Below are positions 1 to 9,863 of a DNA stretch of 64,000 nt, piece by piece. Position 1 is the first letter of the stretch, and each line of letters begins with the position of its first letter. Below the pieces are notes generated by a model. The model did not search any database. It was given only the letters and a program-made list of their open reading frames with translations, and was not told the origin of the DNA. Origin of the DNA: Pontibacillus marinus BH030004 = DSM 16465. GTDB lineage: Bacteria; Bacillota; Bacilli; Bacillales; BH030062. The DNA is taken from positions 101,185-165,184 of the forward strand of contig NZ_KE384330.1 of NCBI RefSeq assembly GCF_000425225.1, given 5' to 3'. Both the position numbers and the translations under genes were made by a program.

Positions 1-217
1 CGAGATTTATGAGCGGGTTGACCACTTTATGAGCGGCTACTGGGATTTTTGAGCGTAAGGCCTGGTTCAGGCGTGCGGGAGCTGGGTTCAGGCGGTAATT
101 CCAGTTTGCAGGCGGTCGGGAGCTGGATTCAGGCTATATGATTAATTTGCAGGCGCTCCTGAACATTTTTCAGGCGGTAAACACGATTTGCCGGCGATAT
201 CTCACTCAATTCAGGCG
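1..217. repeat. Array 1: degenerate 20-21 bp period intergenic repeat
   Basis: Short core words ending in GCG (TTTGAGCG in the first three units, TTCAGGCG or TTGCAGGCG afterwards) recur from the window edge to about 217. Counting from core to core gives steps of 20, 20, 18, 21, 20, 21, 20, 21, 20 and 21 bases. The text between cores is not conserved. The array lies just beyond the murA terminator and runs off the window edge. I see no open reading frame with a ribosome binding site in it. Its period matches the arrays at 14341-15410 and 25342-25580 although the core words differ. Confidence 0.75.
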
Positions 218-237
218 CTCCGCTAAAAGGCATAATA

Positions 238-264
238 AAAACACGCCTACAAAGTAGGCGTGTT
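238..264 (-). terminator. murA terminator
   Basis: On the minus strand an 11-bp perfect stem AACACGCCTAC with a TTT loop is followed by a T run, directly after the murA stop codon. Confidence 0.9.
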
Positions 265-271
265 CTCTTTA

Positions 272-1603
272 TTATGATGATAGCGACGATTTTACATCGT
301 TTGTTGATTTGTTGTCTGGTGTTTCTTCAGCTTCTTCGTCTTTTACGCGTTCGATGTTAGCGCCGATTCCTGCTAATTTTCCTGCGAAGTCGATATAGCC
401 GCGGTCTAAGTGTTTTAGTTCTGTCACACGTGTGTAGCCGTCTGCTACGAGTCCTGCACATACGAGTGCTGCTGCTGCACGAAGGTCTGTTGCAGAAACT
501 TCTGCGCCTTGTAATTGGGATGGTCCTTCTACAATTACAGAGCGTCCTTCGATTTTAAGATGAGCATTCATGCGACGGAACTCTTCTACGTGCATAAAAC
601 GGTTTTCAAACACAGTTTCCGTAATAACACTAGTGCCTTCTGCTTGAAGCATTAAGGCCATCATTTGTGCCTGCATGTCAGTTGGGAAACCTGGGTGTGG
701 CATGGTTTTTAGGTCAACAGCTTTTAGCTTTTCTGGTCCGATGATGCGGAGTCCGTCATCCTCTTCCTCGATGATGACACCCATCTCTTGCATTTTCGCT
801 ACTAAGGAACGTAGGTGTTCTTGCTCTGCACCTTTTACTAATACGTTTCCTTTTGTGATCGCTGCTGCAACCATAAAGGTACCTGCTTCAATTCGGTCAG
901 GAATGATGTTGTGCTCAGCACCATACATCTTTTCCACACCTGTGATGCGGATTGTTTCTGTACCAGCACCAACGACTTTTGCTCCCATTTTGTTCAGGTA
1001 GTTGGCAAGGTCAACGATTTCTGGCTCTTTGGCACAGTTCTCGATGACGGTTTTGCCTTCAGCCATACATGCGGCCATCATAATGTTTTCTGTTGCACCT
1101 ACACTTGGAACATCTAAATAGATGCGAGCACCACGTAAACGGTCCTCACCAGTGTAAGCCTCGATAAATCCATTCCCTACGTTAACTTTTGCTCCCATCG
1201 CTTCGAACCCTTTTAAGTGTTGATCGATTGGTCTTGAGCCGATAGCACATCCGCCAGGAAGAGCTACTTTAGCATGACCATAACGAGCAAGCATAGGTCC
1301 TAATACAAGCACGGAAGCTCGCATTTTTCTAACGTATTCAAATGGTGCTTCTGTAGTAAGCTCTCTAGATGCGTCGATTGTAACTGTATTCTGATCAACT
1401 GCTACATCTGCATTCATATATTTCAATACTTCACTTATCGTGGTTACATCGGCGAGAGCGGGTACATCTTTCAGGATACTTTTTCCTTCACTGGCAATTA
1501 TACTTGCGGCGATGACAGGCAGAACAGCATTCTTAGCACCTTCTACTTTCACAGTGCCAGATAATCGGCTGCCACCGCGGACGATGATTTTTTCCAAGTT
1601 CAT
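272..1603 (-). CDS. murA: UDP-N-acetylglucosamine 1-carboxyvinyltransferase MurA
   Basis: Catalyses enolpyruvyl transfer from PEP to UDP-GlcNAc, the first committed step of peptidoglycan synthesis, in the cytoplasm. The 443-aa protein has the family layout of two inside-out alpha/beta domains. Lys24-Asn25 match the substrate-binding KN pair and Cys119 in [10 protein letters not shown] is the catalytic cysteine attacked by fosfomycin. The last 20 or so residues form an acidic, Ser-rich tail beyond the usual end of the family. The start has GGAGGGG just upstream. Position next to ywmB is that of B. subtilis murAA, so this is the main paralogue rather than murAB. Only 26 bases separate it from ywmB, so the two are probably cotranscribed. 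Confidence 0.97.
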   Translation of the reverse strand: MNLEKIIVRGGSRLSGTVKVEGAKNAVLPVIAASIIASEGKSILKDVPALADVTTISEVLKYMNADVAVDQNTVTIDASRELTTEAPFEYVRKMRASVLVLGPMLARYGHAKVALPGGCAIGSRPIDQHLKGFEAMGAKVNVGNGFIEAYTGEDRLRGARIYLDVPSVGATENIMMAACMAEGKTVIENCAKEPEIVDLANYLNKMGAKVVGAGTETIRITGVEKMYGAEHNIIPDRIEAGTFMVAAAITKGNVLVKGAEQEHLRSLVAKMQEMGVIIEEEDDGLRIIGPEKLKAVDLKTMPHPGFPTDMQAQMMALMLQAEGTSVITETVFENRFMHVEEFRRMNAHLKIEGRSVIVEGPSQLQGAEVSATDLRAAAALVCAGLVADGYTRVTELKHLDRGYIDFAGKLAGIGANIERVKDEEAEETPDNKSTNDVKSSLSS

Positions 1604-1629
1604 TCCCCTCCGCGTCCATTTTCTCTATA

Positions 1630-2352
1630 TTAATATTCACTCGTGATGATTGGCGTTCCAAATGTCAGGGTTGTCTTTCCGCCCATATCTTGTCGGAGGG
1701 CATATTGAACATTCATAATTCCCTTGTCCATATACGGAAGCGCCTGATTCCAATGACTTGTATAACCCGTGTTTGATATAAATTCATTTTCATTTAGTGT
1801 TTGTAGTTTTTCGATTTGTAGTCTTGATCTAAATTTTTCGAGCAATAAAACACCATCAATCTTACCACTGCTTTTAGTTGTTAGACAAGTGAAAATTGTG
1901 GTATTTTCTGCAAAACGTTCCGCTTTGATTGTAAGTAATCTAGGTGAAAAGTCTCTCCTTATGTCAGGATTCCAACTCTCTCCAGAAGCTTTGTACAGAA
2001 CCTCAGCATAAGGTCTTACTTCTTTTGACGCAATTACTATAAATTGTTCGGAAATTCCACCAGCTTTTTGGCGGTTTAAAATATATTTATTTGATTTTTT
2101 TCCCTCTTTTTTTGTAAGCGTAAAATCAGGATATTGCGTCTGAAGCTTCTGTACATAGGATGGAATCTCTTCATGATGGATTTGTTTTTTCATGATTACT
2201 TCCCAGCTTTCAATTGGAACCTCATGTTGCTTAAGAAAATCGGAAATATCTCGGAGTGGTTGTAACGGCATTGCGTTATCCGCCTCCGCTGAAGCAAATA
2301 ACTGCGCTTGAACCATGATCATCATCCATAAAATAATTGCTAGTTTTTTCAT
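1630..2352 (-). CDS. ywmB: YwmB-family exported protein
   Basis: A 240-aa protein with an N-terminal signal peptide (MKK, hydrophobic stretch to about residue 18, then ASAEA). Length and position between ywzB and murA match B. subtilis YwmB (DUF1779, a TATA-box-binding-like fold), whose role is not established. The protein probably acts outside the membrane. It sits upstream of murA with a 26-base gap. The rest of the sequence is polar with no motif I can assign. The identification rests mainly on gene order, length and the signal peptide. Confidence 0.8.
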   Translation of the reverse strand: MKKLAIILWMMIMVQAQLFASAEADNAMPLQPLRDISDFLKQHEVPIESWEVIMKKQIHHEEIPSYVQKLQTQYPDFTLTKKEGKKSNKYILNRQKAGGISEQFIVIASKEVRPYAEVLYKASGESWNPDIRRDFSPRLLTIKAERFAENTTIFTCLTTKSSGKIDGVLLLEKFRSRLQIEKLQTLNENEFISNTGYTSHWNQALPYMDKGIMNVQYALRQDMGGKTTLTFGTPIITSEY

Positions 2353-2472
2353 TTGTCCCGCTCCCCTTTAAAAAAATCTATCAACAGTATCGTCGGGTAA
2401 CGAAACAAACATACAATTAAGTTATCGTCATCATTTGACATGGACGCTGGCTCTAAAAATCGTTTCCCTTGC

Positions 2473-2703
2473 CTAGAGTAAAAACTTCAGGTTTTGAGAC
2501 CACTGCAGGTAATCTAAAAAGAAACGACTTACCGTTGTTCCAATTGCAATTGTGAGAAACATCATGAGTAAACGCGCTTCAAATACACGTCCTTTTTTTA
2601 TGATTCCGTCTAAGTTTACGGCTTGTAGGATACGCCAAGTAATGATGATAAACACAATATGTGAAAGCATATTGGTTAGTGACTGATATCCTATTTCCTC
2701 CAT
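2473..2703 (-). CDS. ywzB: DUF1146 / YwzB-like small membrane protein
   Basis: A 76-aa protein with two or three predicted membrane helices (about residues 10-27 and 44-66) and a charged loop IKKGRVFEAR between them. I chose the ATG at 2703 because AAAGGTG lies 9 bases upstream; the longer frame back to 2790 has no such site. The family lies upstream of ywmB-murA in many Bacillaceae; its function is unknown to me. The fit to the family is by length, hydropathy and place. Confidence 0.75.
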   Translation of the reverse strand: MEEIGYQSLTNMLSHIVFIIITWRILQAVNLDGIIKKGRVFEARLLMMFLTIAIGTTVSRFFLDYLQWSQNLKFLL

Positions 2704-3024
2704 ATACTTCAACACCTTTCGACTTATTGCCAGGGAAATAACGACAAAGTTCACTAGTAAAACTCTGACATGGTACCTGGTAATTGTCAATCTACTCAGT
2801 GTTTTCTTTAGCTCTGTAAATCAAATACCTTTTTTCCGATGTAGTTAAACCTTAATTACTTCAAATTCGTAATATTTGTAATCTCTGGTCCACTTTTTGG
2901 CTTTTTTCCCTCTTACTAGTGGGGTTATGTATAAGACGTAGTGGTCTACTTTTTGGTTACTGCTTTCATCGAAATTTGTTCTGGTGTTTTGTGTATTAAA
3001 TGTTCTGGAATAAGCTAGTGCGTA

Positions 3025-3262
3025 TGGTTCCGTTGCTTTTGTACAGATCGGCGGGCTGTGGAACGGGTTGCTTTCCTGCTGCCCCACACGACGTGGGGTA
3101 GTTCGGTGTTGCTACAGGAAGTAGCGGATTTAACCGAACTTCATTGTTAACTTTAAAGCCTCCTCATTCGCAAGCTCTCTGCGGGGTCTCGTCACACCGT
3201 TCTTCCGCTGGAGTCAACCCGTTCCACAGCCCACCTTGGCCGAATGGTGAATAACGGAACCA
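3025..3262. repeat. Palindromic intergenic element, copy A
   Basis: An element of about 238 bp bounded by outer inverted repeats TGGTTCCGTT and AACGGAACCA and by inner inverted repeats GGGCTGTGGAACGGGTT and AACCCGTTCCACAGCCC. Inside are further stems (CCCCAC-acgac-GTGGGG and AGTTCGGT with ACCGAACT) and the core CTCTCTGCGGGGTCTCGTC. It is almost identical to the copy at 48157-48393 in the opposite orientation. No transposase gene is present. Apparent reading frames across it are not supported by ribosome binding sites. The layout is like a MITE or a structured RNA repeat. Confidence 0.85.
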
Positions 3263-3442
3263 CAGCGATATTGAGATATCGACGCTTACGGACATTTATT
3301 TCCGATATTTGCTTTAAAACACCTTAAAAAAGACCAATTTGTCACAAATAAGGTATCTTATATCCGTAACGACTCTCGAAATTGCCTTTAAAATTCAAAA
3401 TAAAGGAACAAATGTCCATAAGGGTGGAACTCACACAACTAT

Positions 3443-3611
3443 GGTCCGTTAACCTTAATAAACGCGTGGGGGGAAGGAAACGGGAAACTCCAGTGGTAGC
3501 AAAGGGCTGACGAGATCCCGCAGAGAGCTTGCGAACGAGGAAGCTCGGCTGGTCTTCCACAGGAGGCTTGCCGTTTCAATGACCCCCACTATCTACACAA
3601 AAGTAACGGAC
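3443..3611. repeat. Palindromic intergenic element, copy A2
   Basis: A second, shorter member of the same family, bounded by GGTCCGTT and AACGGAC and containing GACGAGATCCCGCAG and CGAACGAGGAAGCTCGGC. It is related, as the reverse complement, to 47876-48036. The 180 bases between copies A and A2 hold nothing I recognise. The whole stretch 2704-3676 between ywzB and nuoN carries no credible gene. Confidence 0.75.
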
Positions 3612-3676
3612 ACCTCTTAATCATCTCGAATCCGAATCTTCAACAATGGGGGACTTTTCCTGAGTTTGTAAGGATC

Positions 3677-3716
3677 AAAAAAACAGTGCGACTTCATTAA
3701 AGAAGCGCACTGTTTT
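3677..3716 (-). terminator. nuo operon terminator
   Basis: On the minus strand AAAACAGTGCG pairs with CGCACTGTTTT around a 15-base loop and is followed by T residues, just after the nuoN stop. Confidence 0.92.
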
Positions 3717-3719
3717 CAT

Positions 3720-5237
3720 TTATTTCCATAACGATCCTGTTAGCTCATTAAAATCAATATGCTGGTGATAAAAGTCCAGTAGGGTTCCTGGTAATACACC
3801 AAGAATGATGGTTCCTGCTGCGCAGATCACGAGTACTGCGGAGATGCTTTTCGGTAGTCGAATTCGCGTTTGAAATTCAGCGTGTCTGAAAAACATCTGA
3901 ATGAAAATTCCAAAGTAATAAATATAGGAAATGACCGTTGCGATTAGCATGATCGCAACTAAGGTGAAGTTCCCTGGTTCTGTGAACAGGGCTCCTAAAA
4001 AGATATTTAGCTTCCCTATAAATCCAGCGGTACCAGGTATCCCTGCAAGCGATAGCAAGAAGATCGTCATTAATATTGCAAGGCCAGGTGACCGGTGAAA
4101 TAGGCCGGAAAATATGGATAGGTCCTCTGATTCTGATTGTCTGATTAGGACTTGTAGCACTGCAAATGCTCCAAGTGTCATAAACATGTAGGCAATCATG
4201 TAGAACCACATGCTTTCAAATGCCATCGGGGATAAGGCGACAAACGGAACAAGAAGGTAACCGGCGTGCGCTATGCTTGAGTACGCAAGCAACCGCTTCA
4301 TGTTTCGTTGCCTCAAAGCGATGGTATTTCCAATGATCATCGTTAAGGATGCGAGTACACCTATAAAAATGATCATGGACTCAAGGAAAGTCTCATTCAG
4401 TCTAATCCCTGCTATTCCTCCAAAAATGGACATGAAGACTCTAAGAATGATGATAAACCCTGCTGCCTTTGAAACAACGCTTAGAAAGGCTGTAACGGGT
4501 GTAGGTGAGCCTTCGTACACATCAGGCGTCCACATGTAAAAGGGAACGGTTGATATTTTGAAGGCCAACCCTACGAACGTAATGAGGAACGCCATAATGG
4601 CAAGCCCTTCAGCACTACTTTGCGTGATATTTGATAAATTTTGGGCAATCACGTTTAGCTGTGTGCTGCCTGTTAATCCATAAATGTAACTGAAGCCAAA
4701 GAGCGTAATTGCCGTGGAAATACCTCCATTAATGATATATTTCATCGCACTCTCATTAGAACGCGTAGATCTTTTTTGAATCCCAGCCAGAATATAAGAT
4801 GGGATCGCGAGCATTTCTAAGCCAACAAATAGGGTGATGAGGTCCGCGCTCGATGCCATCATCATTCCACCTAGAAGGGCAATGAGAATAAGATAGTAAA
4901 ACTCTCCTCGATACCCTCCTTCCCCCGCTTCCTTATAAGAGTGAGATAGAAGCAGAACCAGAAACGTTCCAGCTAACAAAACGAATTTGAAGCTGATTGA
5001 GAAAGGATCAAAACGGTACGTATCAAATAAAATCATGGAGCTCTCATGACCGAGTTGGGAGAGTAAGAAAACAAATGATAAGGCGATACCTCCCATAGCC
5101 AGCCACGCGAAATGATTTCGGTTAACTTCTTTTCTTAAAAACAAGTCTAAAAGGGATAACACCGTTGCGACGATTAAAATTGTAAATTCAGGAGCCATTA
5201 AACTCCACTCGAATTGAAGTAATGTATCGAGATCCAT
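3720..5237 (-). CDS. nuoN: NADH-quinone oxidoreductase-like subunit N
   Basis: A 505-aa polytopic membrane protein, one of the three antiporter-like proton-pumping subunits of respiratory complex I. About 14 membrane helices are visible. The family features are present: the TPDVYEGSPTPVTAFLS segment near the middle, and conserved membrane lysines and glutamates. It is the last gene of the nuo operon, begins 3 bases after the nuoM stop and is followed by a strong terminator. Nothing unusual in length or motifs. Confidence 0.96.
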   Translation of the reverse strand: MDLDTLLQFEWSLMAPEFTILIVATVLSLLDLFLRKEVNRNHFAWLAMGGIALSFVFLLSQLGHESSMILFDTYRFDPFSISFKFVLLAGTFLVLLLSHSYKEAGEGGYRGEFYYLILIALLGGMMMASSADLITLFVGLEMLAIPSYILAGIQKRSTRSNESAMKYIINGGISTAITLFGFSYIYGLTGSTQLNVIAQNLSNITQSSAEGLAIMAFLITFVGLAFKISTVPFYMWTPDVYEGSPTPVTAFLSVVSKAAGFIIILRVFMSIFGGIAGIRLNETFLESMIIFIGVLASLTMIIGNTIALRQRNMKRLLAYSSIAHAGYLLVPFVALSPMAFESMWFYMIAYMFMTLGAFAVLQVLIRQSESEDLSIFSGLFHRSPGLAILMTIFLLSLAGIPGTAGFIGKLNIFLGALFTEPGNFTLVAIMLIATVISYIYYFGIFIQMFFRHAEFQTRIRLPKSISAVLVICAAGTIILGVLPGTLLDFYHQHIDFNELTGSLWK

Positions 5238-5240
5238 TTG

Positions 5241-6710
5241 TTACCCTCCCATCCCGATTAAAATGGTTTCTAGCGTCGTGCTAAGCATGTCTGTTAGAAC
5301 AGTTGGATAGACACCTATTAAAACGATCATTCCAAGTAAAATGAAAACCGGCCAACCTTCAGTGCCAGATAAAGGTCTTAAATTTTCCGGATACGTGGGT
5401 CCTTCACCAAACGTAATGTTCAAAACAGCTCGGAGCATGTACACGGCTGTCAGGATCAACCCTAGTGTTCCTATCGCGGCAAGTATCGGTAAGGTTTCAA
5501 ACAGGCCTAAGAATGCCATGAACTCACTCACAAAACCGCTCATACCTGGCAATCCTAGAGAAGCAAGTGCAGCTGTAAGCAACACCCCAGCGGTAACAGG
5601 CATCACTTTAGCTAAGCCTCCTAGTTTTTTCAGCTCCGTAGTGCCGGTTCGTTCGATTAATACACCAACAAGTAAGAAGAACAAAGCGGCAATCAATCCG
5701 TGCGATACGGTTTGAAAAATGGCCCCTTGCACACCCGCTTCATTTACCGCTGCGATGCCAATCAGTACGATACCCATATGCGATACACTCGAGTATGCCA
5801 GAATTCGTCTTAACTCCTGCTGAACTAATGCAATAAAAGCGCCATACAGCAGATTCACTATACCCAAAATGGCAATAAGAGGCGCCATGTTCTCGAATTC
5901 AGCTGGGAAAAATCCTAATCCAAATCGGATCAATCCATAAGCTCCAATTTTTAAGAGAACCCCAGCATGAATCATGACCAGTGCGGTCGGTGCGTACACA
6001 TGCACCCGAACCATCCACGTGTGTAAAGGGATAATCGGTAGCTTCACTCCAAATGCCAGGAGCAAGCCGATAAACGCCCCCATACGAAACCCGTCATCTA
6101 GCTGTGGAACTATGGTCATTAACTCGGTCATGTTGCTCGTGCCAGTTTTGGCAATGAGCGCTACGAACACAATTAGGAGAGCAGCCGAGCCAAGTCCGTT
6201 ATAAATCAAGTAACTATAGGCTGCTTTTTCGCGCTCTAACCCTCCCCATTTTCCGATTAACAAGAACATCGGCAGTAACGTTAATTCAAAAAAGATAAAG
6301 AACAAAATGAGATTTTCTGCAGCAAAAACCCCTAGAATTCCAAGCTCTAATAATAGACATAGGATGTAGTACGATCTCCATGAAGTTTTGACTTGGGTCC
6401 TTGCGATTACCATCGACAGTAACGAGATTAAAGTTGTCAGCAGGAGTAAAATGAGCGAAAACCCATTTACTCCAAGCTCATAGTTTATTGTGAATTGAAA
6501 AGCGTCTTGTCCTAGTGTCATCCAGGTGAGCTTTTCGGATAATTCATTGCCAGCGTGGAAGGTTTGGAAAACAATCAAGGATAATAAAAACGGTATCACC
6601 GCACCAATCACGCCAACCAGTTTTGCCATATTTGCATTATGTTTCGGCGTTATCGTAAGCAAAAGTATCCCTATGAGAGGAGAGAACACCAATAGTGACA
6701 GCCAACTCAT
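5241..6710 (-). CDS. nuoM: NADH-quinone oxidoreductase-like subunit M
   Basis: A 489-aa antiporter-like membrane subunit of complex I. The family signature FAAENLILFFIFFELTLLP carries the conserved membrane glutamate, and LLAFGVKLPIIPLHTW carries the conserved lysine and histidine of the proton path. About 14 helices. Its start overlaps the nuoL stop by 4 bases, which suggests translational coupling. Length is normal for the family. Confidence 0.96.
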   Translation of the reverse strand: MSWLSLLVFSPLIGILLLTITPKHNANMAKLVGVIGAVIPFLLSLIVFQTFHAGNELSEKLTWMTLGQDAFQFTINYELGVNGFSLILLLLTTLISLLSMVIARTQVKTSWRSYYILCLLLELGILGVFAAENLILFFIFFELTLLPMFLLIGKWGGLEREKAAYSYLIYNGLGSAALLIVFVALIAKTGTSNMTELMTIVPQLDDGFRMGAFIGLLLAFGVKLPIIPLHTWMVRVHVYAPTALVMIHAGVLLKIGAYGLIRFGLGFFPAEFENMAPLIAILGIVNLLYGAFIALVQQELRRILAYSSVSHMGIVLIGIAAVNEAGVQGAIFQTVSHGLIAALFFLLVGVLIERTGTTELKKLGGLAKVMPVTAGVLLTAALASLGLPGMSGFVSEFMAFLGLFETLPILAAIGTLGLILTAVYMLRAVLNITFGEGPTYPENLRPLSGTEGWPVFILLGMIVLIGVYPTVLTDMLSTTLETILIGMGG

Positions 6711-8572
6711 TGAAACACCCCTCCTTGCATGACAGCTACAGCTAGGATAATAACAAGTCCCACAAATACAACGGCTCCGTATGTTTGCACCTGCCCATTT
6801 TGTAATTTGGATCCTTGTTTTCCGATTCCTTGTACAATTTCGCTACATAAACTCGCAATCACATTGACAATGTATTTTTCAAGAAACACCCCGAGATAGC
6901 CTAATGCACGAGCTCCATATCCTACAGTCATCTGATAAAATTCATCGACAAAATACCGGTTGTACATGACGGTATAGGCGATGGGAAAGGTGGAGGATAA
7001 GAAATCTCGTTCGAGTGACTTTTTGTGATAAATCACATAAGCTAAATAAATGCCCCCGAGTGACAACAAAATCGTTACGAGCATGATCCAGATCGGCCCT
7101 TCTGCATGGTGTGCCTCGACAAACCCATTCCCAGCAGTTAACCAATCCCCTAGAAATGTACCGAACCAAGGTGTATTAAGGTAACCCGCTACAACCGCTA
7201 ATGCACCAAGTACGATCATCGGGAATGTCATCGATTTTGGAGATTCTTTTACTACATTGTTTGTTTTAGCGGGTGAGGTGAACACCATGAAAAATAGGCG
7301 GAACATATAAAAAGCGGTAAGAAAAGCCGCAATCAGTGCTAGAACAAATAAGACATAATGTCCTTCTCCCCATGCAGCGAGTAGGATCTCTTCTTTACTA
7401 AAAAAGCCTGATAAAAGCGGGAATCCACTTATGGCTAACGCTCCGATTAAAAATAAGGGCCCCGTCCATTTCATCTTTTTCCATAAGCCACCCATTTTCT
7501 CGATGTTTTGGGTGTGAACAGCATGAATGACACTACCTGCTGCCAAGAACAAAAGAGCTTTGAAAAAGGCATGCGTCATAAGGTGAAAAACACCAGCAAC
7601 ATAACCTGCAGACCCAAGTGCAAGCATCATATATCCAAGTTGGGATACGGTCGAATACGCTAAAACGCGCTTGAGATCCTTTTGTACCAAAGCAATTGTC
7701 GCAGCAAAAATGGCGGTAAAAGCCCCGATCGTTGCGACGACAAGCATGGCGGTTTCACTTGCTTCGTATAAAGGAAACAGTGTTGCCACTAAGTACACGC
7801 CTGCTGCTACCATCGTCGCTGCGTGGATTAGTGCTGAAACCGGAGTTGGACCTTCCATCGCATCAGGAAGCCATGAGTGAAGCGGGAACTGACCTGATTT
7901 TCCGATTGCTCCAACGAAAATGAGGATAGCGATCAGCGTGATCATCCCTTCTTCCATAGCTCCCGCTTCCACGGCTGCGAAAATCGAGGTTAACTCTAGA
8001 CTTCCTGTCTGCCAAAATAGCAAAATAATTCCGATCAGTAGCCCAATATCGCCGATTCGCGTCATGATAAAAGCTTTTTTCGCAGCTTGTCTTGCTTCTT
8101 TTTTGTAAAAATAAAAACCAATTAATAAAAATGATCCGAGTCCAACGAGCTCCCAGAACATATAGATCTGAAGAAGGTTAGGCGACAGAACCAGCGCAAG
8201 CATAGCAAAAGTGAACAAACCAAGATAAGCATAGAACACGTTCAGGCGCGAATCCTCTTTCATATAACCCATGGAGTAAATATGTACAAGAAAACTCACT
8301 AACGATACGAGCACAAGCATCATGGCGTTTAGCGGGTTTACGAGGTAGCCAACCGTTAATTCTATATTCCCAATCGATAACCAACTAACTGATTTTATGA
8401 GGTTCCCTTGCGACATTTGTGCCAAGAGTACAACCCCAGAAAGAATAAGGGACACGCCTGATAACCCGATACCAATATAGCTACTTTTGTCTGTTACGGT
8501 CTGGCGTAGTAAGATCAAAAGTACAAAAGATAGTAGCGGGAAAACCGGAATGATCCATGCATATTCCAACAT
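6707..8572 (-). CDS. nuoL: NADH-quinone oxidoreductase-like subunit L
   Basis: A 621-aa antiporter-like subunit at the distal end of the complex I membrane arm. Family features visible include FWELVGLGSFLLIGFYF, KSGQFPLHSWLPDAMEGPTP and LIHAATMVAAGVYL. The C-terminal part carries the usual extra amphipathic region, somewhat shorter than in large E. coli-type NuoL. The start lies 30 bases from the nuoK stop and the end overlaps nuoM by 4 bases. Confidence 0.96.
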   Translation of the reverse strand: MLEYAWIIPVFPLLSFVLLILLRQTVTDKSSYIGIGLSGVSLILSGVVLLAQMSQGNLIKSVSWLSIGNIELTVGYLVNPLNAMMLVLVSLVSFLVHIYSMGYMKEDSRLNVFYAYLGLFTFAMLALVLSPNLLQIYMFWELVGLGSFLLIGFYFYKKEARQAAKKAFIMTRIGDIGLLIGIILLFWQTGSLELTSIFAAVEAGAMEEGMITLIAILIFVGAIGKSGQFPLHSWLPDAMEGPTPVSALIHAATMVAAGVYLVATLFPLYEASETAMLVVATIGAFTAIFAATIALVQKDLKRVLAYSTVSQLGYMMLALGSAGYVAGVFHLMTHAFFKALLFLAAGSVIHAVHTQNIEKMGGLWKKMKWTGPLFLIGALAISGFPLLSGFFSKEEILLAAWGEGHYVLFVLALIAAFLTAFYMFRLFFMVFTSPAKTNNVVKESPKSMTFPMIVLGALAVVAGYLNTPWFGTFLGDWLTAGNGFVEAHHAEGPIWIMLVTILLSLGGIYLAYVIYHKKSLERDFLSSTFPIAYTVMYNRYFVDEFYQMTVGYGARALGYLGVFLEKYIVNVIASLCSEIVQGIGKQGSKLQNGQVQTYGAVVFVGLVIILAVAVMQGGVFQ

Positions 8573-8602
8573 CCTTAACAGCCCCCTTCTGTATAAGGTT
8601 TT

Positions 8603-8917
8603 TTAATGCTTCATCGTATTCATTTCATCAACCTGGACTGTACGACGATTTCTATATAACGCGATGAGAATGGCTAATCCGACAGCCGCTTCAGCTGCCG
8701 CAATCGTAATTGTAAACAAGGAAAAAATCTGTCCTGTAATTGAAGGATTAATTCCGTATTTACTAAAGGCGACTAAATTAATATTTACAGCATTCAACAT
8801 CAGTTCAATGGATATGAGCACAATGACGGTATTCCGCTTTGTCAGAGCTCCGAACAATCCGATACAAAACAGCATGAGGGCAAGCATGAGGTACACTGAA
8901 ACAGGAACTGCACTCAT
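8603..8917 (-). CDS. nuoK: NADH-quinone oxidoreductase-like subunit K
   Basis: A 104-aa protein with three membrane helices. The conserved membrane glutamates are in [11 protein letters not shown] and [11 protein letters not shown], part of the proton path at the junction of the membrane arm. It overlaps the nuoJ stop by 4 bases (ATGA-type coupling). Length and motifs are those of the family. Confidence 0.96.
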   Translation of the reverse strand: MSAVPVSVYLMLALMLFCIGLFGALTKRNTVIVLISIELMLNAVNINLVAFSKYGINPSITGQIFSLFTITIAAAEAAVGLAILIALYRNRRTVQVDEMNTMKH

Positions 8918-9429
8918 TCTTCACTCGCCTCCTCCCCATCATCTCGTTTTGCTAAAATAATGGCGCCAACTAAAGCAACCAATAATATAACAGACACCAT
9001 TTCAAACGGAATGATGTAATGCGAATACAACGCGATCCCGATTTGTTCTGTGTTATTAACATGTAGATTTTCAGCCTGCCCGCCAAAATTCACATCTCTA
9101 ATAACTCTGTACATCACGAGAAAGAAAACAACTGATCCGATGCCAACCAGCACGTTTCGAGGTGAACTTTTGGTAGCTTGTTGTTTATCGTTATGTTTGG
9201 TAAGCATGATGCCGAAAATCATGATGATGGTAATCGCTCCAGAATAAATCAACACTTGAACGGCCGCTACAAATTCCGCTGAGAGTAAAACAAAGATGCC
9301 GGCAATCGATAAGAACGTCATGACAAGAGCCAACAGCATGTGGATGACTTTTGTCAGGTTCAACATGAGAATGCCACCTAATACGGAGAGCGTCGCCAGG
9401 ATTAAAAAAGCAAAAACTCCCCCACTCAT
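8914..9429 (-). CDS. nuoJ: NADH-quinone oxidoreductase-like subunit J
   Basis: A 171-aa membrane subunit of complex I with five helices. The helix 3 region [22 protein letters not shown] carries the family's conserved Tyr and Gly residues near the proton channel. Start and end overlap nuoI and nuoK by 4 bases each, so translation of the three genes is probably coupled. Confidence 0.95.
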   Translation of the reverse strand: MSGGVFAFLILATLSVLGGILMLNLTKVIHMLLALVMTFLSIAGIFVLLSAEFVAAVQVLIYSGAITIIMIFGIMLTKHNDKQQATKSSPRNVLVGIGSVVFFLVMYRVIRDVNFGGQAENLHVNNTEQIGIALYSHYIIPFEMVSVILLVALVGAIILAKRDDGEEASEE

Positions 9430-9845
9430 GGCTTATTCTCCTTTCGCTTATTTTCATCATGTTCGTCGAGGTATTGGAGGTCCTTAAAGAGATCATCTCT
9501 TGAGTATTCAGCGAGCTCAAAGTTATTCGTCATAATGATCGCTTCAGTTGGACAAACCTCTGTACATAAATCACATAGAATACAAATTTCAAAATTAATA
9601 TCATACGTATCAATGATTTTGCCTTTTTTGTTCGGGTCTGGGTGCTTTTTCCCTGTAAGTTGAATGCAATCAGTTGGGCAAATATTCACGCACTGATTAC
9701 AGACGATACACTTTTCCGGATAAAATTTTTGAATACCACGAAACCGATCCGGCATAGGAACAGGTTCTTCCGGATAGGAGTACGTCATTTTTTCTTTGGT
9801 TAGATTTTTCAAGGTGTATTTAAATCCTTTGGCTAAACCGAGCAT
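9426..9845 (-). CDS. nuoI: NADH-quinone oxidoreductase-like subunit I (two 4Fe-4S)
   Basis: A 139-aa ferredoxin-like subunit that passes electrons along the peripheral arm of complex I. Two 4Fe-4S motifs are seen, CIVCNQCVNICP and CILCDLCTEVCP. It is the only cluster-rich subunit left of the input half, because no nuoE, nuoF or nuoG is present, so the electron donor must dock near here or at NuoB/C/D. GGGGTGGTG lies upstream of the ATG. Confidence 0.96.
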   Translation of the reverse strand: MLGLAKGFKYTLKNLTKEKMTYSYPEEPVPMPDRFRGIQKFYPEKCIVCNQCVNICPTDCIQLTGKKHPDPNKKGKIIDTYDINFEICILCDLCTEVCPTEAIIMTNNFELAEYSRDDLFKDLQYLDEHDENKRKENKP

Positions 9846-9863
9846 GTTGTCTCACCACCCCTT

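Noticed and set aside
2845-3560. Two minus-strand frames of 72-80 codons after ywzB
   Set aside because: They overlap the palindromic elements, have no family features and no good start signals.
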